Shown: positions 16,668-23,892 of the stretch, in pieces
How positions within the stretch are numbered: the first letter of the stretch is position 1
How the letters are laid out: each line of letters opens with the position of its first letter
NCBI GenBank assembly: GCA_944324865.1
Contig: CALUXW010000018.1
Span: 1-32,916 of the forward strand
Direction of reading: 5' to 3'
DNA length: 32,916 bases
Origin: Candidatus Gastranaerophilales bacterium
Lineage (GTDB): Bacteria > Cyanobacteriota > Vampirovibrionia > Gastranaerophilales > Gastranaerophilaceae
Made by a program: the position numbers and the translations under genes
The notes under the pieces: model-generated
The model's database searches: none
Told to the model about the DNA's origin: nothing
What the model saw: only the letters and a program-made list of their open reading frames with translations

Positions 16668-16693
16668 AAAAAAACAAGGGGTATTGCTACCCC
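16668..16693 (-). terminator. Intrinsic terminator after the cement protein gene
   Basis: On the minus strand a perfect 6-bp stem GGGGTA/TACCCC closes a GCAA tetraloop and is followed by TTGTTTTTTT. It starts about 22 nt after the cement protein stop and ends at the start region of the next gene. It would lower expression of the genes beyond the head proteins relative to capsid and cement. Confidence 0.8.
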
Positions 16694-16715
16694 CTGGAGG
16701 CTATAGTTACAGGGT

Positions 16716-17120
16716 TTAAATATCTTGCCATCCTTGCGAATTTGCAGCTGTGATGCCTGCCGTAATTTTTCCCGTTGTCGGAGCGGTTCCCGTAACCGTA
16801 TATTTTAATCTCATATAGCCCTTATTGCCTTTTGGCAATACCGTAATGGGAAAAGAAAATCCCGTTTTTAAATCTGCAAGCAAGGCTGTTGAGCTTTGCA
16901 GCACCGTAGAGCTTGAAAAATCCTCATCCGATGCAGTTTCCACATCAACCGTCAGGGAAGTAAGATTGTTAAAATCTTCGTTTACCTGAATTACAAGCGG
17001 TTTTGGCGTACCAAATGCCGCTTCGCCTTTACCCATATTTATTATGTTTTGCGATACGGCTGTGGCTGTAATTGCTTGATTTTCAGAAAATATACTCTGG
17101 CTGTCAAATAACATATTCAA
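16716..17120 (-). CDS. Capsid cement protein (Bbp16-like)
   Basis: 134 residues, beta-rich. The pattern FSENQAITATAVSQNIINMG, then LVIQVNEDFNNLTSLTVDVET and ITVLPKGNKGYMRLKYTV matches the BPP-1 Bbp16 decoration-protein family, which binds at the capsid local axes and stabilises the shell. The gene follows the major capsid gene by 24 nt, as in BPP-1, and is followed by a strong terminator. Capsid and cement thus form a unit bounded by terminators on both sides. Confidence 0.75.
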   Translation of the reverse strand: MNMLFDSQSIFSENQAITATAVSQNIINMGKGEAAFGTPKPLVIQVNEDFNNLTSLTVDVETASDEDFSSSTVLQSSTALLADLKTGFSFPITVLPKGNKGYMRLKYTVTGTAPTTGKITAGITAANSQGWQDI

Positions 17121-17144
17121 ATCCTTTCAAAATAAATGTAAATC

Positions 17145-18152
17145 TTAGGCTGCTTCGCTGACTTTTTCTTCCGTGTTTAAAATTTCATCGCAACATTTTA
17201 TGGGAATATCAAGGAATTTAACAATGGGTTTGCCTTCATATTCCGAAAGATTAAGATTGATGTTGCTGTCTTTTCGCGCCTGTTTGTGAAGTTCGCATTG
17301 AATTGTTTCGTTTGTGTAAATTATTGTTTTCCCGGTTTTTGAAAAACGCCTTATTGCATAATAAGCTTCCGTGAGTAAATCAATTAAAGCAACGCTTTTA
17401 AGCGCGCTTTTATCCGTGGGAATGTTTGCAATTCTGCATGTTGAACGAAAATCCCTTATTGCCAATCCTAAATCCCATTTAAAATGGTCGCGGTATGCCT
17501 GAAAAAGTTTATTATCTTTGTCGCGCGCGGTTACTTCACCGAGGTTTGTATGCTGCAAGCCTGCTTTTGAGCCTTTGGGATAAATTAAATGTGTATGAAG
17601 CGTCCCCCATGTGATAAACCATATTGAGGTATTCTCATCACCCGTTGAACCTCCGTCAATTACCTTTGAACCTATTGAGGTTTTATCGGTATTTATTTTG
17701 TTGTATCTGTTTGCAAGACCGTCAAATGCGCTGTGATTTACTCCTTTGTTGCCATAGAATAAATTTGTTTTAACAACTTGATTCATTCCCTCAAGATGTC
17801 CGCTTGCTTCATTTAGTCTAAACTGTTCACAATCGCCGTTTAAATCCGCAAGAGATTTATCAACTTCCGAGTAATCTTCAAGCATCGCGGTAGTTTCTAC
17901 AACCTGTGTATATGTTCCTTTAGAGCAGTTCACACCTTGATAAAATTCTCTGAACTCGGGTTTTGGCAATCCGTTCCTTACGGATGTTTTGTGGCTTGTG
18001 CCGTCGTTGCATTCTTCAACTGCAGCATCCTCGAGAATTTCATTTGTTGTTGAAAGAAGGTCAATAATTGTTGCGGTTACTTTGCCGTCCTCCATCTGGT
18101 TGTATTTGTCTTTTAAGGTTAAATAGGTGTTTCCGATAATGTTTGTACTCAT
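17145..18152 (-). CDS. Major capsid protein (BPP-1 Bbp17-like, HK97 fold)
   Basis: 335 residues from the ATG at 18152. This start is chosen because AAGGAG lies 8 nt upstream, whereas the longer reading (to 18215) would begin inside a terminator hairpin. Features shared with the BPP-1-type major capsid family are: YLTLKDKYNQMEDGKVTATI, SVRNGLPKPEFREFYQGVNC, MLEDYSEVDKSLADLNGDCE, the NLFYGNKGVNHSAFDGLANR stretch, and WFITWGTLHTHLIYPKGSKAG. The family adopts the HK97 fold and builds the icosahedral shell. Placement between scaffold and cement agrees. Confidence 0.9.
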   Translation of the reverse strand: MSTNIIGNTYLTLKDKYNQMEDGKVTATIIDLLSTTNEILEDAAVEECNDGTSHKTSVRNGLPKPEFREFYQGVNCSKGTYTQVVETTAMLEDYSEVDKSLADLNGDCEQFRLNEASGHLEGMNQVVKTNLFYGNKGVNHSAFDGLANRYNKINTDKTSIGSKVIDGGSTGDENTSIWFITWGTLHTHLIYPKGSKAGLQHTNLGEVTARDKDNKLFQAYRDHFKWDLGLAIRDFRSTCRIANIPTDKSALKSVALIDLLTEAYYAIRRFSKTGKTIIYTNETIQCELHKQARKDSNINLNLSEYEGKPIVKFLDIPIKCCDEILNTEEKVSEAA

Positions 18153-18182
18153 TTTATGCACTCCTTGTTTTTGTAAAGCCGT

Positions 18183-18213
18183 AAAAAAACGGGCTTTGTG
18201 ATACTCAAAGCCC
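18183..18213 (-). terminator. Intrinsic terminator between scaffold and major capsid genes
   Basis: On the minus strand an 8-bp perfect stem GGGCTTTG/CAAAGCCC with a 7-nt loop is followed by GTTTTTTT. It sits in the 86-nt gap between the scaffold stop and the capsid RBS. No clear promoter follows in the remaining 30 nt, so capsid expression must come from read-through, antitermination or RNA processing. Confidence 0.85.
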
Positions 18214-18238
18214 ATGGAAGTATTGAAAGAGGAAAAAA

Positions 18239-18883
18239 TTATGAACCGTAGAGAATTTGCGCCGCGGTTTTAGTTTGACCCTGCGGAATTCCCGTATTAT
18301 GTATGTCGGCTTCTTTCATTTTTAAGCCTATATTCCTGAATGTTTTAATAACTTCGTTGTTGTATTTCAAGCCCGACTGCTCTATAAGTTCTTTTAATTT
18401 TGGTGTTGCAAATTCTTTATATGCAAGTTCCGCTATATCAAGCGCTTCATTCAGCTTATCTCCGCCGATATCAGGGTCGGTATTCGTTGCAAGCTTGTAT
18501 TGCTCTATTTGTTCGCTCTGCAATTGTGCCAGTACGTTATTTACGGATTTTTCAATAAGCTTTGCACCGATTTTTACAAATTCATCCGCTGTTTTTTGTG
18601 ATAAATTACATTTAGCTGCAAGTTCGCTAAATTCTTTTGTGCTTTCGCTTTCAAGTGTCATTCCCTGCATAAGTTCAACATTACTGAAATCATACTCGGC
18701 GGGTTTGCCGTAAATATCGTTTTGTTCCTGTTCTTTTTGCCCGGTTGCCAAAAGTTCTTTTTCTTCTTCCTCCCCGCTGTCTTTTTCCTTTGGTTTCTCG
18801 CCGGGCGGATTTTCGCCATCCTGTATCGCTTCCTGCTTCGGGTCAATGTCCTGTGCAATCTGTTCTTTTAATTCTTCCGTCAT
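18239..18883 (-). CDS. Capsid scaffolding protein
   Basis: 214 residues. A very acidic, disordered N-terminus (about 1-55, Glu/Lys/Pro-rich) is followed by GKPAEYDFSNVELMQGM, a helical core (ELAAKCNLSQKTADEFVKI), the NTDPDIGGDKLNEALDIAEL segment and a C-terminus ending AAQILYGS. This layout is typical of podovirus scaffolds encoded just before the capsid gene. It would direct prohead assembly and then leave the shell. The end is followed by a terminator. Confidence 0.8.
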   Translation of the reverse strand: MTEELKEQIAQDIDPKQEAIQDGENPPGEKPKEKDSGEEEEKELLATGQKEQEQNDIYGKPAEYDFSNVELMQGMTLESESTKEFSELAAKCNLSQKTADEFVKIGAKLIEKSVNNVLAQLQSEQIEQYKLATNTDPDIGGDKLNEALDIAELAYKEFATPKLKELIEQSGLKYNNEVIKTFRNIGLKMKEADIHNTGIPQGQTKTAAQILYGS

Positions 18884-19125
18884 AGGTTTTTGCTCCTTTT
18901 TTCCATAATTTGTATATATTTTTCAAAATTGTATTTCTGTATAAGCTCAAGAATAAATATTGCAAAATCCTTTTTGCCTTTAAGGTAATTTTGCAAATTT
19001 GTGTCCTGAATAAAACCGCGCTCAAATGGTTTTAGCTCATCAAGCAAAAAACAAATAAAGTTAAAACCGTCGTTATCGTTTGATATGTTAATAATGCAAT
19101 TTTTTAAGTCATTTTCATTCATCAT
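18880..19125 (-). CDS. Bbp19-like small protein between portal and scaffold
   Basis: 81 residues. The segment GFNFICFLLDELKPFERGFIQD...YLKGKKDFAIFILELIQ fits the small Bbp19-like phage domain that sits between portal and scaffold in BPP-1-type phages. The function of that family is unknown. The ATG overlaps the portal stop (19122-19125) and the stop overlaps the scaffold ATG (18880-18883). Confidence in the gene is high and in the family name moderate. Confidence 0.6.
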   Translation of the reverse strand: MMNENDLKNCIINISNDNDGFNFICFLLDELKPFERGFIQDTNLQNYLKGKKDFAIFILELIQKYNFEKYIQIMEKRSKNL

Positions 19126-20762
19126 ACAAAACCGAGCCTGTTCATAAGTTCGCCGCCAAACGCATCGGCCCCGCCGACATTTTTTATAACCTCGGAACCC
19201 TGCGCTGCCTGATTTAATAACTGCTGTGCCTGCTCCTGTTCCAGCATTTGTTGTTTTATTGCTTCCACATCTTCACTGGGCAGTATTTGAGAGGGGTCAA
19301 TATTTGCAAAATCCGCATAATCGTCAATCATGCGGCAACCGTTAATTTTATGTTTTAATGTCGGGTCAATTGTATTTGCAAGGTTGATTGTAAATGTTGC
19401 AAATCTTTCCATGCTTGCAATATTCTGTGCTTTTAGCGCCTGAGCCAGAATACTCACAAACTCTATTTCTACATTTTCGCCTTTTAGCTGCTCGGGCGGT
19501 TCGGGTACAAGATTAAATTTAAGGCAGTAATAAAAAGCAAGCTCAATAATCTGCCTTAAAGATGAGTAAATTTGCATAAGGAGCGGTGACAACAAAACCA
19601 TTTTTTCTTCTTTAAGTTCGTTAACTTCCGTTGCTGTTCTTCCTCGCTCTGCCGTGTTTAATATCATTGCAAAAAGGTCATTATAAAAATGCTCTTTTAT
19701 TGTTTGTTTTGTGTCGTCTTTTTCTGCTTTAAGCTCTAAAACCCTCGGGTTTACTTCATAAATAGGCGACAGCCCGCGTCCGTTTTCATCTTCTTCAATA
19801 AATGTTCCGGGCACATCTGAAATTTTCTTGTTTTTTAGTGTGCTCGGTCCTTTGTATGCGGGGCTTACAATCTTTTTTACGGCTTTTGCATATTCTTTGA
19901 CAAGCGCCATTAGCTGGCGTACATCGGCAAGTGCATTAATTCCCGGACCGTCTGACGGATATGTATCCTCTCCGTTGCTTTTGCATTCAAAAACAACATA
20001 AGGGAAAATATCAAAGCCGCTTTTTTGTAGAAATTTATTCTCATCTCCTGCAACTTCGTAATATACGGACAGGTATTTTTTATTTACCGCCCATGGGCTT
20101 TTTGTGTCGTAATTCGGGTTGGGTAAAACAATATGAACTATTGAAAATCTCGTAAGAGGTTTATTCTCAAATGCCTGCACCACATTTTTTGAGCAGTTAT
20201 CTTTTCCGAATTTTTCAACAAGATTGCCGGCGGTTTCCATATACTCCCGTACAAAAGCATTAACCCGTCCTTTTGAATTTTTTGCATACCTGTAAGAACC
20301 CATAGGTAATACTTTGCAGTGAATAACATTTTCGTAATCTTTTTCAAAAGCAAGCGCAGAGAAAAGAAAAATACCCATCTGCGAGTAAATCTCAGGAAGA
20401 CAGATATATAAAGGGGATGAGTTAAATACATCCCTAAGTAAATTTTCAACATCTGCGCACCATTTTTTAACAAAGTAATCTTTTTTTAATTTTTTATTGC
20501 GCACACTGATTTTAAACCATCTGAGAGTTGGCGAGGTTGCCCCCGTTGCCATACCTGATGAAAAATTGCGCACTGCAATTAATGGTGTGGAATCAAGTAT
20601 TTTTCTGCTTCTTTTATGCGGCTTGTCGACATCATCAACAAGAAAGCGGACACTCCGCGGGCAAAAATAATCGGCAAGCTCTTGCAAGTCCGCTTTTATG
20701 TTATTAAAAACGGCATTCATTTCACTACGCCGCATTTCAAGATATTTTTTTGTTATTTGCAT
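19122..20762 (-). CDS. Portal protein (podovirus head-to-tail connector)
   Basis: 546 residues, the usual length. Recognisable parts are the N-terminal YLEMRRSEMNAVFNNIKADLQELADYFCP, RKILDSTPLIAVRNFSSGMATGATSP, FPYVVFECKSNGEDTYPSDGPG, VRQLMALVKEYAKAVKKIVSP, and the clip/wing region with TAERGRTATEVNELKEEK. This is the T7/BPP-1 head-tail connecting family, a dodecameric ring at the packaging vertex. The Gln/Glu-rich C-terminus (MLEQEQAQQLLNQAAQG) is the usual internal barrel or crown helix. The position after terminase and before scaffold agrees. Confidence 0.9.
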   Translation of the reverse strand: MQITKKYLEMRRSEMNAVFNNIKADLQELADYFCPRSVRFLVDDVDKPHKRSRKILDSTPLIAVRNFSSGMATGATSPTLRWFKISVRNKKLKKDYFVKKWCADVENLLRDVFNSSPLYICLPEIYSQMGIFLFSALAFEKDYENVIHCKVLPMGSYRYAKNSKGRVNAFVREYMETAGNLVEKFGKDNCSKNVVQAFENKPLTRFSIVHIVLPNPNYDTKSPWAVNKKYLSVYYEVAGDENKFLQKSGFDIFPYVVFECKSNGEDTYPSDGPGINALADVRQLMALVKEYAKAVKKIVSPAYKGPSTLKNKKISDVPGTFIEEDENGRGLSPIYEVNPRVLELKAEKDDTKQTIKEHFYNDLFAMILNTAERGRTATEVNELKEEKMVLLSPLLMQIYSSLRQIIELAFYYCLKFNLVPEPPEQLKGENVEIEFVSILAQALKAQNIASMERFATFTINLANTIDPTLKHKINGCRMIDDYADFANIDPSQILPSEDVEAIKQQMLEQEQAQQLLNQAAQGSEVIKNVGGADAFGGELMNRLGFV

Positions 20763-20767
20763 CGGGT

Positions 20768-20989
20768 TTATTCTCCCAGCAGCCTTTTCTTTGTTGTTGT
20801 CGCTTCATCCCCGAGACCTCTTGCGCCCGTTCTTATGCTGCTTTTTGCAAGGGCGGATGTTTTGCTTCTCTGGCTGCCTGCAGTTTTTTGAACTTTTGCA
20901 TTTGCAATTGTAGGTACCGCAACGGTTTGTTGCGGTGATTGCATGTATTGCGGTACATATTGTACCTGCGGTGATTTTGGCGTACACAT
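20768..20989 (-). CDS. Small Pro/Gln-rich linker protein before the portal gene
   Basis: 73 residues: an N-terminus rich in Pro and Gln (MCTPKSPQVQYVPQYM), then Ala/Ser/Thr-rich sequence and a C-terminal KKRLLGE. Short proteins with an MC-x-Pro-type start and a K-x-LLG ending are common between terminase and portal genes in BPP-1/epsilon15-like phages; their role is unknown. The start has CAGGAG upstream with 8-nt spacing. It is probably an unstructured accessory protein. Confidence 0.6.
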   Translation of the reverse strand: MCTPKSPQVQYVPQYMQSPQQTVAVPTIANAKVQKTAGSQRSKTSALAKSSIRTGARGLGDEATTTKKRLLGE

Positions 20990-21003
20990 ATATAAAACTC
21001 CTG

Positions 21004-21032
21004 TTGATACTGATAAAAAAATTTACTATTAT
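21004..21032 (+). promoter_or_regulatory. Plus-strand sigma70-type promoter, leaderless
   Basis: TTGATA (21004-21009), a 17-nt spacer, and TATTAT (21027-21032), each 5 of 6 to consensus. The expected transcription start is at or next to the ATG at 21038, and no Shine-Dalgarno sequence precedes that ATG. This suggests a leaderless transcript. It fires against the late operon. Confidence 0.65.
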
Positions 21033-21037
21033 ATGTT

Positions 21038-21268
21038 ATGGAAAGACAGAGATTGGAAAAAATCAGTTTATATAAATTGTTTTTAACTGCATTTATTACC
21101 GCATTTTACGGTTTAGCCGGCTGGTTTTTTGTAAATCGAACCTCAATTACTTTCGGGGATAAAATAATTGTAGAAATTGCAATAATATTGCTGATAATAT
21201 CAATTGTCGCAACCGTTATAAGAGCAAAATATCACATAAAATTACTGAGTGAGGATAATGATTTATGA
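21038..21268 (+). CDS. Small two-TM membrane protein, moron candidate
   Basis: 76 residues with two hydrophobic segments (about 12-31 and 44-62) and a charged tail; unrecognised. It is encoded opposite to the surrounding late genes, between the terminase large subunit and the linker protein gene, with its own promoter 6 nt upstream. That is the layout of a moron expressed in the lysogen. Small phage membrane proteins of this kind often alter superinfection or surface properties, but nothing in the sequence shows which. The stop overlaps the ATG of a second tiny gene (ATGA). Confidence 0.65.
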   Translation: MERQRLEKISLYKLFLTAFITAFYGLAGWFFVNRTSITFGDKIIVEIAIILLIISIVATVIRAKYHIKLLSEDNDL

Positions 21269-21375
21269 TAATGGACTACATAATATACTCGACAATAATT
21301 ATTTCAATTGCGGTTATGTGCTGTGCTATGTTATTCTGGGATGACGATTACAGAACAAGAAAAGAGCACAAATAA
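21265..21375 (+). CDS. 36-aa single-TM peptide, second gene of the plus-strand pair
   Basis: The reading frame starts ATGATAATG, overlapping the stop of the 76-aa gene by 4 nt, and encodes MIMDYIIYSTIIISIAVMCC followed by AMLFWDDDYRTRKEHK and a stop. One hydrophobic helix (about 4-24) is followed by a charged C-terminus. It ends 3 nt before the terminase stop codon on the other strand. Coupling to the upstream gene and the membrane-like profile make it a likely real partner peptide; its small size keeps confidence moderate. Confidence 0.5.
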   Translation: MIMDYIIYSTIIISIAVMCCAMLFWDDDYRTRKEHK

Positions 21376-21378
21376 TTG

Positions 21379-22704
21379 TTAAAACGGGTCAAAATCCGTT
21401 TCTACTTTTGTTTGGCTTTCTTCGTTATTTTTTGCAAAAAGATGCGAAAAGAAATTAATTCCGTAAATTGCCATCATTAGCGTATCTGCAAAGTCGGGAC
21501 TTTCTCCTTGTGTTTCCCTTATTGTCTTTTTATCCTCAATTGCCACAAGACCGTTTGGTTTATAAATTTTTTTAATGTATTCAAGCTGTCTTATTGTATT
21601 TTCACAGGTAATTTTAAGCCACTTGCTCTGCAGATATTCATTCAGCGTCAAATATCCGTCAGCCCTTTGATTGAGTGTGTTTTGCAGCCTTGATTTTCCG
21701 GCGCCTCTAAAACCTATGCAATCTTCAAGAATTTTTTTGACGCTCACCCAGATGGGATAACCGAGCCCGTCTGAGTCAATAATTTGCATTTGCGGCATAT
21801 ACAGACTGCAAAGGCTTATTATTTTGCCTTTTGTTATATCAGTATCGGGTTCACTCCACTGCGCGACTGTTCTTTCTTCCCAGCCCGTAAAACTTTTTTG
21901 TGATATTAATTTTGCAACACATGAATCACCCCCGCAAGCGGCAAGGTCAAAAGACAAAATTTTGTTTTCAAAAGATGTATCGCCAGAAAATCTTATACTT
22001 TTTGAATATTCAAGGTCGGAAACGGAAAATAAATAATCGCTTGCCTGATCCAGAGGCTCGCCCAGCCATATATGTTTGTAATCCTTGTAATTCCTCGCCT
22101 TGCATTTATTTGCCTCATCAATTAATTTCTGCGGGCAAAATTCATTTTCAAGATAATTTATTTTAATATGCAGACAGTCAGAACTTCCCGCACAAAAAGA
22201 ATAAACCGCATCATTTCTTAAATAGCGGTTCATCGTGAAAAATATTTTTGAGTTGGGCTTTCTTATTGTAGGGATTATAATATCAAGAGTGGTTTTTGTT
22301 ATTGCCTGTGCTTCGTCAATCCACAGAATATCAATATTTTCAAGCCCCTTAATATTTACGCTGCCCTGCTCTTTAAAACCTTTAAATATTATTGTTGTGC
22401 CGTTTATGCGATGAACTATTTTATTGCTTTTAATCTCATAATTCAGTTTGTATTTTTTAATCAGGTTTACAAATATTTGATAAACTGATTCTTCAATTGA
22501 ATTTTGAGTTTCGCGCCCGCAGCATATACGAAGCTTCTTGATATCGCCAAGATATGTAAGAAATCTTGCAATGCTTTGTGATTTAGCACTTCCCCGCCCT
22601 CCGTCAAGCAAACAATAATTGTAATAATTGAAATCGGTAATAACGGGGTAGAGTTTTTTTGGTATGTTAAGAATTACCGGCAATTCCAGCATCTGATTCA
22701 TCAC
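21379..22704 (-). CDS. terL: Terminase large subunit (DNA packaging ATPase and nuclease)
   Basis: 441 residues, terminase_3-like. Walker A is DGGRGSAKS (residues 34-42) and Walker B is IDILWIDEAQ. ITKTTLDIIIPTIRKP...FTMNR holds the ATPase coupling region. The C-terminal RNase-H-like nuclease has acidic residues in LSFDLAACGGD, IIDSDGLG and ESPDFADTLMMAIYG. It drives genome packaging through the portal and cuts the DNA. It overlaps the small subunit gene by 38 nt. Length is normal and all catalytic elements are visible. Confidence 0.93.
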   Translation of the reverse strand: MMNQMLELPVILNIPKKLYPVITDFNYYNYCLLDGGRGSAKSQSIARFLTYLGDIKKLRICCGRETQNSIEESVYQIFVNLIKKYKLNYEIKSNKIVHRINGTTIIFKGFKEQGSVNIKGLENIDILWIDEAQAITKTTLDIIIPTIRKPNSKIFFTMNRYLRNDAVYSFCAGSSDCLHIKINYLENEFCPQKLIDEANKCKARNYKDYKHIWLGEPLDQASDYLFSVSDLEYSKSIRFSGDTSFENKILSFDLAACGGDSCVAKLISQKSFTGWEERTVAQWSEPDTDITKGKIISLCSLYMPQMQIIDSDGLGYPIWVSVKKILEDCIGFRGAGKSRLQNTLNQRADGYLTLNEYLQSKWLKITCENTIRQLEYIKKIYKPNGLVAIEDKKTIRETQGESPDFADTLMMAIYGINFFSHLFAKNNEESQTKVETDFDPF

Positions 22705-23062
22705 CTATTGTAAAATCAAGCTCTTTGTTATCCACCTTTATTGTTTCCATTGATGTATACACAAAGCCTTCCTGAGGGTCATTTTCGTGTTTGTCGTTCC
22801 ATCCCAGAACTCTCAGTGCAAAAATATCGCCCGAATTTCCGCGTTTAATTAATCTTTGTTCGTATGCATTTTCAATTTTTAAGCGGGCATATTTGTATAT
22901 TTCCGATAAATTATCACTATCAGGGCAATTTAGTATTTTTTCTTTTGAAACATTTAAAAATAGCGCAAGCCCTGTTATTGTTGCTGCTTCATCGCCTTTT
23001 TGACACAATATAAAATACCCGTCAATCAGCTTTTTAAGTTCATCAGGTGTTTTGTGTTCCAA
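22667..23062 (-). CDS. terS: Terminase small subunit
   Basis: 131 residues starting at a TTG (23062): the frame reads (M)EHKTPDELKKLIDGYF. An AAGGA lies about 11 nt upstream, so initiation may be modest. The N-terminal part (ATITGLALFLNVSKEKIL) is a helix-turn-helix, followed by AYEQRLIKRGNSGDIFALRVLGWNDKHE, the common signature of P22 gp3/terminase-small-type proteins. It recognises the packaging site and stimulates TerL. The position directly upstream of terL with overlap agrees. Confidence 0.85.
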   Translation of the reverse strand: MEHKTPDELKKLIDGYFILCQKGDEAATITGLALFLNVSKEKILNCPDSDNLSEIYKYARLKIENAYEQRLIKRGNSGDIFALRVLGWNDKHENDPQEGFVYTSMETIKVDNKELDFTIGDESDAGIAGNS

Positions 23063-23076
23063 AATTTTTAAATTCC

Positions 23077-23553
23077 TTAAATTTTTACAACGGGGCAGAT
23101 AATCTCATCGCCCGTGTAATCAGTGTTATTAATATATCTTTTTCTTACTATGTCTATTTCCGTTTCGCCCGAAAGTGTTTTTATATGCTCAACATAGGTC
23201 ATTGGAATATATTTTGTGAAAATGTGATATTTTTTAAAAGGTGTGAGCTGCGGCATTTCAACCATGAATTTTTCATTATCCCGCAAATATCTTTTTGCAT
23301 ATTTTCCGCTTAAATCTTTTCTCTCGAGTTCGGCACTTTTATTGTCAATTTTTCCAAAACGCCTTATTTGAATTTTCTTGCCGCCATAATTATCACTGCA
23401 TTTAAAACAATCAAGAATATATACAATTTCTTTTAAAACCCTTTTGTTTTTAACAAACTCTTTTGAGGGTTTTAATAATTTGTATCTTTTTATATACATA
23501 TACGTATTAATATCGCGGGTCGAATATTTAATATTGCAGCAGGTAAAGTCCAT
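23077..23553 (-). CDS. Unknown protein, first gene of the late operon
   Basis: 158 residues, not recognised. It has Cys pairs (CCN near residue 5; CFKC around 49-52), is Lys/Tyr-rich and basic, and has no membrane segment. TAGGAG lies upstream of the ATG with good spacing. It is the first gene after the late promoter and ends 15 nt before the small terminase start. The basic, Cys-containing character could mean nucleic-acid binding, but that is only a guess. Confidence 0.6.
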   Translation of the reverse strand: MDFTCCNIKYSTRDINTYMYIKRYKLLKPSKEFVKNKRVLKEIVYILDCFKCSDNYGGKKIQIRRFGKIDNKSAELERKDLSGKYAKRYLRDNEKFMVEMPQLTPFKKYHIFTKYIPMTYVEHIKTLSGETEIDIVRKRYINNTDYTGDEIICPVVKI

Positions 23554-23639
23554 AAAATACTCCTAAAGTACATTTGAACACACCTATCCCCCTGTTGACG
23601 AAGCGGGCAATTAAAGCTGGTTAAAAACCTCTCGTCTTT

Positions 23640-23668
23640 TTTATATATACCATACTACCGAGTGTCCA
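23640..23668 (-). promoter_or_regulatory. Late operon promoter
   Basis: On the minus strand TGGACA (23668-23663), a 17-nt spacer and TATAAA (23645-23640), each 5 of 6 to the sigma70 consensus. Transcription would start near 23633 and cover the late genes from 23553 leftwards. The roughly 80-nt leader contains GGTTTTTAACC enclosed by GACGA/TCGTC, so it may fold. The -35 box lies inside a palindrome. Confidence 0.65.
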
Positions 23669-23678
23669 TGCGGACACT
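23661..23678. promoter_or_regulatory. Palindromic operator candidate over the late -35 box
   Basis: Perfect 7-bp arms AGTGTCC / GGACACT with a 4-nt centre, overlapping the -35 hexamer of the late promoter and lying 3 nt beyond the stop of the LuxR-type HTH gene. The arrangement suits binding by a dimeric regulator. On the plus strand the arm is followed by TTTTTA and could resemble a terminator, but no plus-strand gene lies upstream within 2 kb. Confidence 0.5.
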
Positions 23679-23680
23679 TT

Positions 23681-23890
23681 TTATAAGTCATAATTTCCCG
23701 ATTTAACGGGAAGCACCGCCATAACTAATTGGGTTCTGTTTGAAACATTGAATTTTTTGAAAAGCTGGCGCAGATTCTTTTTAACATAGCCAAAAGATAT
23801 ATTAAGCTCTTCCGCTATTTCATAGTTGTTTTTTCCCTCAATTAAAAGATAAATAATGCTTTCTTGCAATTCAGTTATAATCTTTGTCAT
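23681..23890 (-). CDS. LuxR/GerE-type HTH protein, candidate late regulator
   Basis: 69 residues that consist almost only of a GerE/LuxR-type helix-turn-helix: ITELQESIIYLLIEGKNNYEIAEELNIS, then YVKKNLRQLFKKFNVSNRTQLV. No sensor or receiver domain is present, so it should act constitutively once made, as a dimer. The RBS GAGGT overlaps the end of the methyltransferase gene. It is the last gene of the early operon and lies directly upstream of the late promoter and its palindrome. It is therefore a good candidate for the early-to-late switch. Activator or repressor role is not shown by sequence. Confidence 0.75.
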   Translation of the reverse strand: MTKIITELQESIIYLLIEGKNNYEIAEELNISFGYVKKNLRQLFKKFNVSNRTQLVMAVLPVKSGNYDL

Positions 23891-23892
23891 AA

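Noticed and set aside
17145..18215. Longer major capsid protein starting at 18215
   Set aside because: The extra 21 residues are encoded by the terminator hairpin and its T-tract, and the ATG at 18152 has a proper AAGGAG. The shorter form fits the family.
21382..21410. Terminator for the plus-strand moron (AAACGG...CCGTTT)
   Set aside because: The stem is short and AT-rich with a broken T-tract, and lies within the terL coding end. It is too weak to call.
23661..23685. Plus-strand intrinsic terminator AGTGTCC-ATGC-GGACACT-TTTTTA
   Set aside because: No plus-strand gene ends within 2 kb upstream. The overlap with a well-spaced minus-strand -35 box makes an operator more likely, though dual use is not excluded.
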